Shown piece after piece: positions 15,108 through 23,319 of a stretch of DNA of 40,607 nucleotides. The stretch is from Lachnospiraceae bacterium (GTDB lineage Bacteria; Bacillota; Clostridia; Lachnospirales; Lachnospiraceae). The stretch lies in contig JAAUZV010000012.1 of assembly GCA_014804425.1 (NCBI GenBank), positions 110,551 through 151,157 on the forward strand, given 5' to 3'. Within the stretch, counting starts at the first letter, position 1. Each line of letters begins with the position of its first letter. The position numbers and the translations under genes are program-made. The notes under the pieces are model-generated. The model was not told the origin of the DNA, ran no database searches, and worked only from the letters and a program-made list of their open reading frames with translations.

Positions 15108-17870
15108 ATGAGCAAGATAGACGTACGGGTTATGAAACTAAATAAGTGGTATGTGCCGAAGACGGTAACTTTGGGTAATCAGACAGATAATCTCAAGCAG
15201 ACGGTAAATCCCGGACAGTATATTGCAATCGGTTATTTTGATGCAGTGGAAGTCAGACGCGCAGAGGAAGGTTTGTTGGGCGAACATCCGTTTATCCGTG
15301 GATATAAAGAAATGTCGGATTGGAAAATGGAAGAAAAAAAGAACTTGGTAGATTTTGGCTCGCAGGAGCAAATACTGTTTACGAATATCTGTTCAGAAGG
15401 GGAAGAAGGGGGAGTAGGATTTACTCAGAAAAGTATAAATGATTTTTGGTCAAAGGAAGCAGATCCATATTTGTTTGTTTCTATGGTACATATTAAACAT
15501 AGCCAAAAGCTGGAAAGCGCGCTCAGAAGAATTAAATATGTTTTTGGGAAGGATTTTTTGAGCTATATTTCGTTTGATTATTGTGACATTGTGATTTTTG
15601 ATAAAGAATTATATATCAAAGCGTTTTTGGAAAAAATCAAGAAACTTTTTGGGGTAGACTCAGGGCAAAATGAGAGCTATATATTTGACACGTTTTCATT
15701 GGTGAGCTTTAATAGCAGATTTGCGGAGAGTAATAACGAAAAAACCATTATTGCAGAGCGCGATACGAAAATGGATCAATTTTCTGCGACGATAAACTTG
15801 AGTGTTCGTAATCATGATAAGTTAATGGAATGGTACAGAGGGATAAAGAAGAAAAGTGCGAAAGAGGAAAGCATGAAGACTTATGATATGTTTGGCCGGC
15901 ATGATGTCTCCATTGTTAATGATCGTGCGGACACGAAATGGCTTATGCAAATGATGAATGAGTTACATAAAGAAGAGAATCATGACTTGTTTTGGACCTT
16001 TGAGACGTATATCAAAATGGAGAAGGAAAACGAATCGACTGTTTCTAATGGGCAGCAAAACGATATTTATAAGAAAGTGGTAAAAGCACTGCAGAACAGA
16101 GTTGATGCATTGCGAGAGGTAGTTGAGGGCAGTGGAATTATGAATTGCTCTCGTTTTTTGCTGCCTGTATATGAGGTGAGGGATTGCATCTGCAGTATCG
16201 CAAAGAATAATTTTGCGGAGGAATTTATCTATTGTGTTTATGATTCCTTTGATAAATTTATTCAATATATGACCAAAGAGATTTTACTTCTTAATGATGT
16301 AAACTATCATGATATTGTCAGTGAAGAAAAAATAGCAAAAAGCTATGATCGTTATTTTACGGCACTGAATACGTTGGTCAATAGCACAATGCACGGCGAA
16401 AGACAGTTTATACAGGCAACCGCATTTAACGCCATATTCTATTATGTGCCGCCAAAGATTATGGCTTTTTATAATGCCTATGTGTATCGGATAGGGCAGA
16501 TCCTAAAGGATACAGCGCAGAGCGAGGAAGGTCACGCGTTTCTGATATATCCAAGTTTTTCACCGATTGTGTTTATAAGAAAAATTTCTTTGGAGGATAA
16601 GCCGCCATGTGAGAGGATTCTTACTGTTATGATAGATGAGCAGACATTATATGATGTGGTGTCGGTCTGTTGCCAGCTTGTCCATGAAGTTGCCCATTAT
16701 ATAGGAAGCGATATCAGGTGCAGAAAAAAGCGTTGGGAAACGATTACGGATGCGTTGCTGGAACTTAAAATATGTGAGATGGACCTGTTGAATCCGGAAG
16801 CGGTAAGAGTTTTGCGCAAGTATGTAAAAGAAAGTCTGACACAAGAGACACTTTGCGAGGCGTTTGCCGGGCAAAATGAAAGCGGACAGAAAATGAACCC
16901 GTTGACGGAGAAAGCAGAGGAGACAAAAAAGCTTTATTTTTCAGATCTGCCCGCGGCGCTGATTTATTTTGTGAATGCACTGAAAACGGATTCAGAAGGA
17001 AAATTTTATAGGTTTTTTGACCGGCATTATAACTGCAAGAATGATGCGTGTCAAGGTAGCATCCTATATGAGCAGGGAATGGAAGACAAGAATGTTCAGG
17101 AAGCATATATTGAGCAATTTCAAAAACAGTATAAGGAATATCGGTTTAATGAGGTTATGAAACATCTTGCTGCAGTGGAAGATAACAGACTTTATGTCCT
17201 CATGCTGGATTTGCTGGAAAGTGTTTATCGGGAAGCGTATGCGGACGTGCAAATGATACTGGTACTGGCACTTGGTGCGGAAGACTATCTGAATCTGTTT
17301 GTGAGGAAACAGGGAGTATCGGAAGGCCTGTTATATGCGTCGGAAGAAGACATCATCCGCGTCGGTACAGTGCTTAAGGTTATGGAAGATTGCGGTTTTT
17401 GGGAAGGGGATCATTTGGATGTTTCGGACGAAGCGTTACGGAAAGTTACAGATCATATTCTCTGCGATATGGCCGACGTTTTGACGTTGGCAGGACAGAA
17501 TGATGAGAGAGTGGTTGGTCTAAATGAAATTAGAAAACAGGTCAAAACGTATAAAGAAAGTTTGTCGGGGGCAATCAGATTTAGCGGAATTTTAATAGAG
17601 GAAGTGGTGAACGAAAACGCTGCCGATCAAAATCGAGAGCAATTGAAAAGTTACGGAGTAGTCATAAACGGTCTGTATGAATATCTGCTAACGGTAGTTG
17701 AAAAATCACTGGAGGAGTATCAAAAAGCGGAAAAGAAACAGCAGATTGTCAAAATACGGGAAGTGTTGAGCGGGCTGATTCGATTTGACAATACGGTAGA
17801 TATTTTTAATTGGATTGAAGAGGAAATGAGAAATTACAGAAAGAAACTGTCTTTTGAAAATGAAGAATAA
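15108..17870 (+). CDS. Large protein with HExxH metallopeptidase motif
   Basis: A 920-residue soluble protein; the family is unknown to me. QLVHEVAHYIG carries an HExxH zinc-peptidase motif (H526, E527, H530) in a hydrophobic helix, and YREAYADVQMI (E709, D713) has the E-x-x-x-D form that supplies the third zinc ligand in many gluzincins, here after a long interval. Preceding text (ILTVMIDEQTLYDVVSVCCQ) and the helical C-terminus (about 800-920, coiled-coil-like, EYQKAEKKQQIVKI) suggest a multi-domain effector. The N-terminal 250 residues are beta-rich, VFVSMVHIK-like. GGAGG at 15094-15098 is 9 nt from the ATG at 15108; the earlier GTG at 15054 overlaps the small ORF. It may be the effector of the DAC-domain protein upstream. 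Confidence 0.72.
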   Translation: MSKIDVRVMKLNKWYVPKTVTLGNQTDNLKQTVNPGQYIAIGYFDAVEVRRAEEGLLGEHPFIRGYKEMSDWKMEEKKNLVDFGSQEQILFTNICSEGEEGGVGFTQKSINDFWSKEADPYLFVSMVHIKHSQKLESALRRIKYVFGKDFLSYISFDYCDIVIFDKELYIKAFLEKIKKLFGVDSGQNESYIFDTFSLVSFNSRFAESNNEKTIIAERDTKMDQFSATINLSVRNHDKLMEWYRGIKKKSAKEESMKTYDMFGRHDVSIVNDRADTKWLMQMMNELHKEENHDLFWTFETYIKMEKENESTVSNGQQNDIYKKVVKALQNRVDALREVVEGSGIMNCSRFLLPVYEVRDCICSIAKNNFAEEFIYCVYDSFDKFIQYMTKEILLLNDVNYHDIVSEEKIAKSYDRYFTALNTLVNSTMHGERQFIQATAFNAIFYYVPPKIMAFYNAYVYRIGQILKDTAQSEEGHAFLIYPSFSPIVFIRKISLEDKPPCERILTVMIDEQTLYDVVSVCCQLVHEVAHYIGSDIRCRKKRWETITDALLELKICEMDLLNPEAVRVLRKYVKESLTQETLCEAFAGQNESGQKMNPLTEKAEETKKLYFSDLPAALIYFVNALKTDSEGKFYRFFDRHYNCKNDACQGSILYEQGMEDKNVQEAYIEQFQKQYKEYRFNEVMKHLAAVEDNRLYVLMLDLLESVYREAYADVQMILVLALGAEDYLNLFVRKQGVSEGLLYASEEDIIRVGTVLKVMEDCGFWEGDHLDVSDEALRKVTDHILCDMADVLTLAGQNDERVVGLNEIRKQVKTYKESLSGAIRFSGILIEEVVNENAADQNREQLKSYGVVINGLYEYLLTVVEKSLEEYQKAEKKQQIVKIREVLSGLIRFDNTVDIFNWIEEEMRNYRKKLSFENEE

Positions 17871-17922
17871 AATATCTATTCCGACTGGCGCTCCTTCTTT
17901 CTGTGTGCTAAAATAGATTCGT

Positions 17923-17950
17923 TTGGACAATACTGCATATAGGATAGAAA
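17923..17950 (+). promoter_or_regulatory. Possible sigma-A promoter of the cupin-aminotransferase operon
   Basis: TTGGAC (17923-17928), 16 bp, TAGAAA (17945-17950). A moderate match, but it would explain the start of a new transcript after the accessory island and argues against a translation start at 17923. Confidence 0.45.
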
Positions 17951-18012
17951 TAAGTGAAAGAGCAGAGAATGACCTTTTCGCAGAAAGAAGATTAAAACAG
18001 GAGGGATTCGCA

Positions 18013-18453
18013 TTGCAGCCGATTTTGATCAAAAACGGGGATGAAACACTGGCGATCATCATTAAGGGGGACGAGCAGGATGAGGGTATCCGCTTTTTTA
18101 CGCCGGACGATTATTCGCAGCAGCTTGCCTATATGCACCATCCGACAGGGAAGCTGATTCAGCCCCATGTGCATAATGTCGTTCATCGGGAGGTTCATTA
18201 CACGCAGGAGGTTTTAGTGATCAAACGCGGCAGGCTGCGGGTTGATTTTTTTGATCAGGAACAGCGTTATCTGAAAAGCTATGTTTTGAATGCCGGAGAT
18301 CTGATCCTGCTCTCGGGAGGCGGGCACGGCTTTGAGGTCCTTGAGGAAGTGGAAATGTACGAGATCAAGCAGGGACCGTATGCGGGAGAGACCGACAAGA
18401 CCCGATTTGAGTATCGGGTGGAGCAGCCGGTCTTTGAGGAGGAGAGTATATGA
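18013..18453 (+). CDS. Cupin-fold protein, probable sugar-modification enzyme
   Basis: A single-domain cupin. The histidine-rich stretch IQPHVHNVVHREVHYTQEVL, with the two-motif pattern (first beta sheet: H, H, then E of YTQEVL; later GGGHGFE), is the metal site of the RmlC-like cupins. Such proteins act as epimerases, isomerases or acyl sugar dehydratases in nucleotide-sugar pathways. I choose the TTG at 18013 (146 residues) because AGGAGGG lies 7 nt upstream; the upstream TTG at 17923 has no site and overlaps a promoter. Its last bases overlap the DegT start by 4 nt (ATGA), so translation is coupled. The substrate is unknown. Confidence 0.8.
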   Translation: MQPILIKNGDETLAIIIKGDEQDEGIRFFTPDDYSQQLAYMHHPTGKLIQPHVHNVVHREVHYTQEVLVIKRGRLRVDFFDQEQRYLKSYVLNAGDLILLSGGGHGFEVLEEVEMYEIKQGPYAGETDKTRFEYRVEQPVFEEESI

Positions 18454-19571
18454 GCGGCTTTATTCCGGTCAATGAACCGTTGTTAAACGGTAATGAGAAA
18501 GCATATTTATGTGAGTGTATTGATACGGGATGGATTTCGAGCGAAGGCCCGTTTGTGAAACGGTTTGAGCAGGAGATGGCGGCGTATGTCGGCAGGAAAT
18601 ACGGCATTGCGGTCAGCAACGGTACGGCCGCGCTGGAAGCGGCGGTGCAGGCGCTTGATTTGGAAAAGGGCGCGGAGGTCATTCTTCCTGCGTTTACGAT
18701 CATATCCTGCGCGCAGGCAATCACGAAGGCGGGGCTTGTGCCGGTCGTCGTGGACTGTGAGCCGGATACATGGAATATGGATGTGAGCCGGATTGAAGAA
18801 AAGATCACGGATAAGACCCGTGCGATCATGGTCGTTCATATATACGGGCTTCCCGCCCAAATGGACGCTGTTTTGGCACTCGCAGAAAAGCATCGTTTAA
18901 AGGTGATCGAGGATGCGGCGGAAATGCACGGACAGACCTATCATGGAAAACAGTGCGGCAGCTTTGGGGACATCAGTATTTTCAGCTTTTATCCCAATAA
19001 GCATATTACCTGCGGCGAGGGCGGCATGATCCTGACGGATGATGAGTATCTTGCGGAGCGCTGCCGCGGCGCAAGGAATTTGTTTTTTTCCGCGAGACGT
19101 TATGTACACGAGGAGATCGGAAGCAATTTCCGCATGACGAACATGCAGGCGGCGGTCGGGGTTGCGCAGCTTGAAAGGATGGAGGAGCATATTCAGCGCA
19201 AGCGTGAGATCGGACGGCGCTACAACGCTCTGTTTGCGGATATTCAGGATGTGATGCTGCCGATTCCTATGACGCCGTATGCGGAAAATATTTACTGGGT
19301 GTACGGAATGGTGATTGGTGAAAGCTATGATTTTAACGCGCTCGAAGCGATGGAGCGGCTTGGCGGGATGGGCATTGGGACGAGATCATTTTTTTATCCG
19401 ATCCACAGGCAGCCGGTCTATGTAAAACAGGGGATGTTCGAAGGCGTATCCTGTCCGAATGCGGAACGCATTTCGGAGCGCGGTTTTTACATTCCGAGCG
19501 GACTCGGCATTACGGATGAGCAGATCGAGACGGTCGCGCAGGCAGTGAAGCAGCTGTTTGGGCAGGCGTAG
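18450..19571 (+). CDS. DegT/DnrJ/EryC1/StrS-family PLP-dependent sugar aminotransferase
   Basis: A 373-residue fold-type I aminotransferase that installs an amino group on a keto-sugar. Typical signatures: VSNGTAALEAAVQAL (cofactor phosphate pocket), IEDAAEMHGQTYHGK, the lysine motif FSFYPNKHITCGEGGM with the Schiff-base lysine K184, and NFRMTNMQAAVG. The start ATG at 18450 overlaps the cupin stop. Together with the cupin it forms a two-gene unit for a 4-amino or 3-amino sugar; given NeuB, NeuA and two Maf genes in this window it may feed nonulosonate or O-antigen-like sugar synthesis. Confidence 0.92.
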   Translation: MSGFIPVNEPLLNGNEKAYLCECIDTGWISSEGPFVKRFEQEMAAYVGRKYGIAVSNGTAALEAAVQALDLEKGAEVILPAFTIISCAQAITKAGLVPVVVDCEPDTWNMDVSRIEEKITDKTRAIMVVHIYGLPAQMDAVLALAEKHRLKVIEDAAEMHGQTYHGKQCGSFGDISIFSFYPNKHITCGEGGMILTDDEYLAERCRGARNLFFSARRYVHEEIGSNFRMTNMQAAVGVAQLERMEEHIQRKREIGRRYNALFADIQDVMLPIPMTPYAENIYWVYGMVIGESYDFNALEAMERLGGMGIGTRSFFYPIHRQPVYVKQGMFEGVSCPNAERISERGFYIPSGLGITDEQIETVAQAVKQLFGQA

Positions 19572-19582
19572 AGGAGCGTCCT

Positions 19583-20167
19583 ATGAAGATGATTTTCGTT
19601 CGCGGGATTCCGGTCATGCTGGACCGCAGACGCATCAGGAATATCAATCTTTACATCCGCCCGCCGCACGGCGACGTGCTCGTGACCGCGCCGATGCGCC
19701 TGAGCGAGGCGCAGATCATGAAGTTTCTCCGCGAAAAAGAGGATTGGATCGTAAGGCACAGGGAGCAGGTGATCGCGCGTGCAAAGGAGAATCAGGAAAA
19801 CAGCCTGCACAGTATGACCAAACGCAGCGTGACGCAGGAGGAGCTTGCGCGCCTGAAGGAGCAGATCGCGCAGTATGCGGGAAAGTGGGAGCCGGTCATG
19901 GGCGTACATTGCGTCCACTGGACGATCCGCGATATGAAAAGCCGCTGGGGGAGCTGTACGGTGGCAAAAAAAACGATCCGCATCAATCTGCAGCTTGCGA
20001 GAAAGCCGGAGGAATGCGTGGAATATGTTGTCGTGCATGAGCTGGTGCATTTGTTGGAGCCGAGCCATAACGAGCGGTTTCACGCATACATGAAACAGTT
20101 TCTGCCGGATTATAAGGAGCGGAAACGCCTGTTGGAGGAAAGTGGTTTTTCTGAGCGTTCTTCCTAG
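19583..20167 (+). CDS. YgjP-like SprT/M48-type metallopeptidase
   Basis: A 194-residue soluble protein of the DUF45/YgjP family. Conserved segments: the basic strand INLYIRPPHGDVLVTAP, the RWGSC motif (MKSRWGSCT) and the zinc site VVHELVHLLEPSHNERFHAYM abbreviated as HELVH (H152, E153, H156) with the following His. Members cleave unknown substrates; the M48-like fold is established, the role is not. GAGGAG lies 7 nt before the ATG and the DegT stop is 11 bp upstream, so both are probably in one transcript. No membrane segment. Confidence 0.88.
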   Translation: MKMIFVRGIPVMLDRRRIRNINLYIRPPHGDVLVTAPMRLSEAQIMKFLREKEDWIVRHREQVIARAKENQENSLHSMTKRSVTQEELARLKEQIAQYAGKWEPVMGVHCVHWTIRDMKSRWGSCTVAKKTIRINLQLARKPEECVEYVVVHELVHLLEPSHNERFHAYMKQFLPDYKERKRLLEESGFSERSS

Positions 20168-20212
20168 AATTCATTTTTAGGCATCTATTGTCAATTTTTT
20201 ATAAAATAGGGC

Positions 20213-20241
20213 TTGCATTTTGGCGAAGAATCTTGTATACT
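20213..20241 (+). promoter_or_regulatory. Sigma-A promoter of tRNA-Gln
   Basis: TTGCAT (20213-20218), 17 bp, TATACT (20236-20241), 10 of 12 consensus bases; the tRNA begins about 35 bp downstream of the expected start. Confidence 0.85.
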
Positions 20242-20281
20242 TGTCAAGTGTTAGGCGGTGATGTTCCTGCCGCAATGATAT

Positions 20282-20353
20282 TGGGCTATCGCCAAACGGT
20301 AAGGCAACGGACTCTGACTCCGTCATTTCAAGGTTCGAATCCTTGTAGCCCAG
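20282..20353 (+). tRNA. tRNA-Gln (anticodon CTG)
   Basis: Acceptor TGGGCTA (20282-20288) pairs with TAGCCCA (20346-20352); discriminator G at 20353. The D arm contains GCCAAACGGTAAGGC, the anticodon stem ACGGA/TCCGT encloses CTCTGAC with anticodon CTG, and the T arm is CAAGG-TTCGAAT-CCTTG. CCA is not encoded. It reads CAG codons and complements the more usual TTG isoacceptor that must lie elsewhere. Confidence 0.96.
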
Positions 20354-20358
20354 CTAAG

Positions 20359-20383
20359 GCGCTCGATTATCGGGCGCTTTTTT
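20359..20383 (+). terminator. Intrinsic terminator after tRNA-Gln
   Basis: GCGCTCGA (20359-20366), loop TTA, TCGGGCGC (20370-20377) with one T-G pair, then T6. It ends only 31 bp before the thioesterase start, so the thioesterase needs read-through or a hidden promoter. Confidence 0.9.
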
Positions 20384-20413
20384 CGGTTTATTTGAGAGAA
20401 AAAAGGAGCAGCT

Positions 20414-21136
20414 ATGTATCAGTTTGAGAGCAGGGTGCGTTATTCCGAGACGGACAGCCGCGGAAAGCTGACGCCGGAAGGGATCATGGAATATTTTGAA
20501 GATTGCACGACGTTTCAATCCGAGGATATCGGACTTGGCGTGCAGTATTTGAAAGAGTGCCAAAGGGTGTGGGTGCTGTCGTTTGTCCAGATCGGGATCA
20601 ACCGTTATCCGTCCCTCGGCGAGCGTATTGTGATCCAGACGATTCCCTATGATATCAAGGGGTTTCTCGGGTATCGTAATTTTGTGCTTCGGACGCCGGA
20701 GGATGAAGTGCTGGCGTATGCCAATACGATGTGGACGTATCTTGATACAAGTATCGGCAGACCGGTCAAGGCGCCCGATTCAATGGCAGAGGCGTACGGA
20801 CTGTCCGAGCGGTATCCGATGGAATATGCGCCGCGCAAGATCGCAATGCCGGAGAATCCGGCCGCGTTTGAGGAGATCGTGGTAAAGCCGCATCATTTGG
20901 ATACCAACGATCATGTGAATAATGTGGAGTATGTGCGCATGGCGCGTGAGCTTATGCAGAAGGATGGGCGTATTGTGCGCGGCCTCCGCGTGGAATACAA
21001 GCAGTCCGCGCTGCTTGGGGATGTGATCCATCCGGTCGGTGCAGCAGATGCGGAGGGCGCAAGGATGGTTTTTTCTCTCAATAATGCGGAGGGAAAACCG
21101 TATGCGGTCGTGGAATTGGAATATGGCGAGGCGTAG
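20414..21136 (+). CDS. Acyl-ACP thioesterase (two hotdog domains)
   Basis: A 240-residue enzyme of the plant FatA/FatB-like bacterial family that releases fatty acids from acyl carrier protein. The first hotdog domain begins RVRYSETDSRGKLTP with a catalytic-type helix, then WVLSFVQIGINRYP; the second contains the diagnostic HHLDTNDHVNNVEYVRMA with Asp/Asn/His positions expected at the active site. AAAAGGAG precedes the ATG. No membrane segment. It sits alone between the tRNA terminator and a CvfB-like gene, a typical place for a housekeeping lipid gene; substrate chain length is not inferable. Confidence 0.9.
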   Translation: MYQFESRVRYSETDSRGKLTPEGIMEYFEDCTTFQSEDIGLGVQYLKECQRVWVLSFVQIGINRYPSLGERIVIQTIPYDIKGFLGYRNFVLRTPEDEVLAYANTMWTYLDTSIGRPVKAPDSMAEAYGLSERYPMEYAPRKIAMPENPAAFEEIVVKPHHLDTNDHVNNVEYVRMARELMQKDGRIVRGLRVEYKQSALLGDVIHPVGAADAEGARMVFSLNNAEGKPYAVVELEYGEA

Positions 21137-21182
21137 GGCGGGAAATAGTGCCTGAACGAAAGAAATAAAAAGGAGATCATAG

Positions 21183-22028
21183 ATGGAGCTTGGAGCATGG
21201 CAGAGCTTACTCTGCGTACGAAAAGTGGAATTTGGCGTTTATCTTGCCGAAAGACAGGATGCGCCGCGGGAGGAGCGGGTTCTGCTTCCGATCAAGCAGG
21301 TGCCGGAGCGCTTGGCGGTAGGGGATTCCATCGACGTGTTTATTTACCGCGATTCGGGAGACCGGCTGATCGCGACCGTGAATGAGCCGCTGATCGTCAA
21401 GGGACAGATCGCAAGGCTGAAGGTCGTCGAGGTCGGAAAAGTCGGCGCGTTCTTAAACTGGGGGCTGGAAAAGGATCTTCTTTTGCCGTTTAAGGAGCAG
21501 ACGCGGAAGGTGAGCGTGGGTGAGGAATGCCTTGTCGCGCTTTATACGGATAAGAGCGACCGGCTCTGTGCCACGATGAATGTGTATGAATATTTAGAGA
21601 AGAACAGTCCTTATCAAAAGGACGATACCGTACAGGGAACCGTGTATGAGACGAGCGAGCGCTTCGGCGTGTTTGTGGCGGTGGACGACCGTTACAGCGC
21701 GCTCATCCCGGCGAAGGAGCGCTATGGGAATTTTCGGATCGGCGATGTGATCACGGCGCGCGTAACGGCGGTCAAGGAGGACGGAAAGCTGGATCTAAGC
21801 GTCCGCGAAAAAGCGTATCTCCAGATTGAGACGGACGCCGCGCGCATCTTAAAGGCAATCGACAGTTCGGGCGGAGAACTCGGCTTTAACGATAAAGCGT
21901 CTCCCGAGCTGATACGGCGGGAAATGGATATGAGCAAAAACGAATTTAAGCGTGCGGTAGGACATCTGCTCAAAAACGGGGAAATTGTGCAGGATGAAAA
22001 CGGAATCCGCAGAAAGGGGACTTTATGA
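21183..22028 (+). CDS. cvfB: S1-domain RNA-binding protein, CvfB/YitL family
   Basis: A 281-residue protein made of tandem S1/OB repeats followed by a winged helix. Repeats: residues about 1-65 (GVYLAERQ, RVLLPIKQVP), 70-135 (VGAFLNWGLEKDLLLPFKEQ), 140-210 (FGVFVAVDDRYSALIPAKE, with DLSVRE). The C-terminal 60 residues (SKNEFKRAVGHLLKNGEI) match the winged-helix of CvfB. In Staphylococcus CvfB affects virulence; in Bacillus YitL its role is unclear. The ATG at 21183 has AAGGAG 7 nt upstream; the stop overlaps the next start by 4 nt (ATGA), showing coupling with the CPBP protease gene. Confidence 0.9.
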   Translation: MELGAWQSLLCVRKVEFGVYLAERQDAPREERVLLPIKQVPERLAVGDSIDVFIYRDSGDRLIATVNEPLIVKGQIARLKVVEVGKVGAFLNWGLEKDLLLPFKEQTRKVSVGEECLVALYTDKSDRLCATMNVYEYLEKNSPYQKDDTVQGTVYETSERFGVFVAVDDRYSALIPAKERYGNFRIGDVITARVTAVKEDGKLDLSVREKAYLQIETDAARILKAIDSSGGELGFNDKASPELIRREMDMSKNEFKRAVGHLLKNGEIVQDENGIRRKGTL

Positions 22029-22966
22029 ACGCGAAAAAAGTAAACTGGTTGTTTGTTGCGATCTTTTTCATGTATCATGCTGTTTCATACGGACTGATCT
22101 ATTATATCACGCACATCCATATGATCGGGCTGATTCCGTTAAATATGGCAAGCGAGCTGATCTTTATCATTCCGGGCGTGATATTTGTGTTTGCGACACG
22201 CACGAAATGGCGCGATATGCTGAAACTAAAGCCGATCAGAATATCGACGGTACTGATCGTCATCCTTTTCACATTTTTGTGTATGCCGCTTATCACGGTT
22301 GTCAATCTGGCAACGCAGTTTTTTGTGGAAAACGCGGTGGAAGCGAGCAGTACCATGTTTCTGCTGATGCCGTTCGGCGTGACGTTTTTTATTGTGGCGA
22401 TCTATGCGCCCGTCTGTGAGGAGATCGTATTCCGCGGCATTACGTATGAATCGTTAAAAAAGGACATGAGCGTCTTAAAGGCGATGATCATTTCCGCCGT
22501 CTTTTTCGGTCTGGCTCATATGAATTTCAATCAGGCGGCTTATGCGCTGCTGCTCGGACTGATCCTTGTTCTGGTGCGCGAGGCGACGGGAAGCCTGTGG
22601 GCGACGATCCTGATCCATGCGGTCTTTAACGGCTGGAATGTGATCTTGATGTATGCAAGTGAGTGGATGATAGAGACCTTCCCTGATCTGGCAGGAGATG
22701 CCACGTCACTTGTACAGACGGCGGCTGAGCGCAATGCGACGTTATCGAGGATGCTCGGCATTTACCTGATCATTGCGGCTGTCACGACGACGTTGGCGGG
22801 CTGCGTGCTCGTGTGGATGGCGGGCAGAGAGGGCCGGAAAGAGGAATTGCGGAATATCTGGCGGTGCAGAAAAGAGGGAAAAAAGAACGGTCTCAGTTGG
22901 CTCATCCCGTATATTCTCGTGCTGGCGCTGTTTTTAGGCTACATGCTCTATGATGTGCTGTCATAA
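22025..22966 (+). CDS. CPBP-family intramembrane metalloprotease (Abi/CAAX-type)
   Basis: A 313-residue polytopic membrane protein with about seven to eight hydrophobic segments. The catalytic motifs of the CPBP family are present: EEIVFRG (E132, E133, R137) between hydrophobic helices, FGLAHMNFN with a zinc-type His, and a third HAVFNGWN. The family includes CAAX-prenyl endopeptidase-like enzymes and bacteriocin self-immunity or stress functions. The start is fused to the upstream CvfB stop. Basic C-terminus at the membrane face. A strong bidirectional terminator follows. Precise substrate unknown. Confidence 0.9.
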   Translation: MNAKKVNWLFVAIFFMYHAVSYGLIYYITHIHMIGLIPLNMASELIFIIPGVIFVFATRTKWRDMLKLKPIRISTVLIVILFTFLCMPLITVVNLATQFFVENAVEASSTMFLLMPFGVTFFIVAIYAPVCEEIVFRGITYESLKKDMSVLKAMIISAVFFGLAHMNFNQAAYALLLGLILVLVREATGSLWATILIHAVFNGWNVILMYASEWMIETFPDLAGDATSLVQTAAERNATLSRMLGIYLIIAAVTTTLAGCVLVWMAGREGRKEELRNIWRCRKEGKKNGLSWLIPYILVLALFLGYMLYDVLS

Positions 22967-23012
22967 AAAAGAAAGAGGAGGAATGCTTCGCATCCCTCCT
23001 CTTTCTTTTTTA
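22965..23012. terminator. Bidirectional intrinsic terminator
   Basis: GAAAGAGGAGG and CCTCCTCTTTC arms with inner ATGC/GCAT pairs (one mismatch), flanked by A6 and T6 on either side. It can stop the CPBP transcript on the plus strand and the YjfB transcript on the minus strand. Confidence 0.9.
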
Positions 23013-23032
23013 CCCTACAGGAAACCTCTTCG

Positions 23033-23060
23033 AAAGATTGGCGCACCCGCGCCAATCTTT
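23033..23060. terminator. Second hairpin in the convergent intergenic region
   Basis: AAAGATTGGCGC (23033-23044), loop ACCC, GCGCCAATCTTT (23049-23060), 12 perfect pairs. It has a T6 run on the plus strand only; on the minus strand it sits just behind the YjfB stop and backs up the bidirectional terminator. Confidence 0.7.
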
Positions 23061-23061
23061 T

Positions 23062-23268
23062 TTACACAGACATATCGAAGTTTCCACCGATATGAGGGTT
23101 GACGGACAACTCCAAAGAGGAGGATGCCGTCGGCGCAGAGCCAAGCAGTTCGGAAATCTGGGAGCCGGTTGATTCCATGCCGTCCAGTACATTGCCGAGT
23201 ACCGCATAGCCGACGGAATTCATCAGTTTTGCCTGAGCCATGCCCGTCGATAAAGCTGCAATATCCAT
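23062..23268 (-). CDS. YjfB-like putative motility protein
   Basis: A 68-residue protein, MDIAALSTGMAQAKLMNSVG at the N-terminus, matching the small YjfB motility-associated family by its opening (MDIxxLSxxMAxxxLxxxV). AAAGGAG on the minus strand lies 8 nt before the ATG at 23268; an upstream in-frame GTG at 23277 touches the ribosome-binding site and is less likely. Minus-strand orientation against the neighbours, with terminators behind and a sigma-D-like -10 ahead. It has no signal peptide. In B. subtilis yjfB is part of the sigma-D regulon; its molecular role is unknown. Confidence 0.85.
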   Translation of the reverse strand: MDIAALSTGMAQAKLMNSVGYAVLGNVLDGMESTGSQISELLGSAPTASSSLELSVNPHIGGNFDMSV

Positions 23269-23311
23269 AACGCTCACTCCTTTTTTGCTGTGTTGACACG
23301 TTTCATATATT

Positions 23312-23319
23312 ATATCGGC
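23312..23319 (-). promoter_or_regulatory. Sigma-D-like -10 element upstream of the YjfB gene
   Basis: The minus strand reads GCCGATAT, an exact 8-of-8 match to the sigma-D -10, 43 bp before the YjfB start. The matching -35 TAAA is not present at 14-16 bp, so it is either a weak promoter or uses another -35. Leader contains a GTGT/ACAC hairpin. Confidence 0.6.

Noticed and set aside
19487..20083. A 198-codon minus-strand frame opposite the YgjP-like gene
   Set aside because: Shadow of the plus-strand metallopeptidase, which has a catalytic motif and ribosome-binding site.
23082..23094. CCGATAT on the plus strand as a sigma-D promoter
   Set aside because: It lies inside the YjfB-like coding region in the antisense direction, has no TAAA upstream and no gene at suitable distance.
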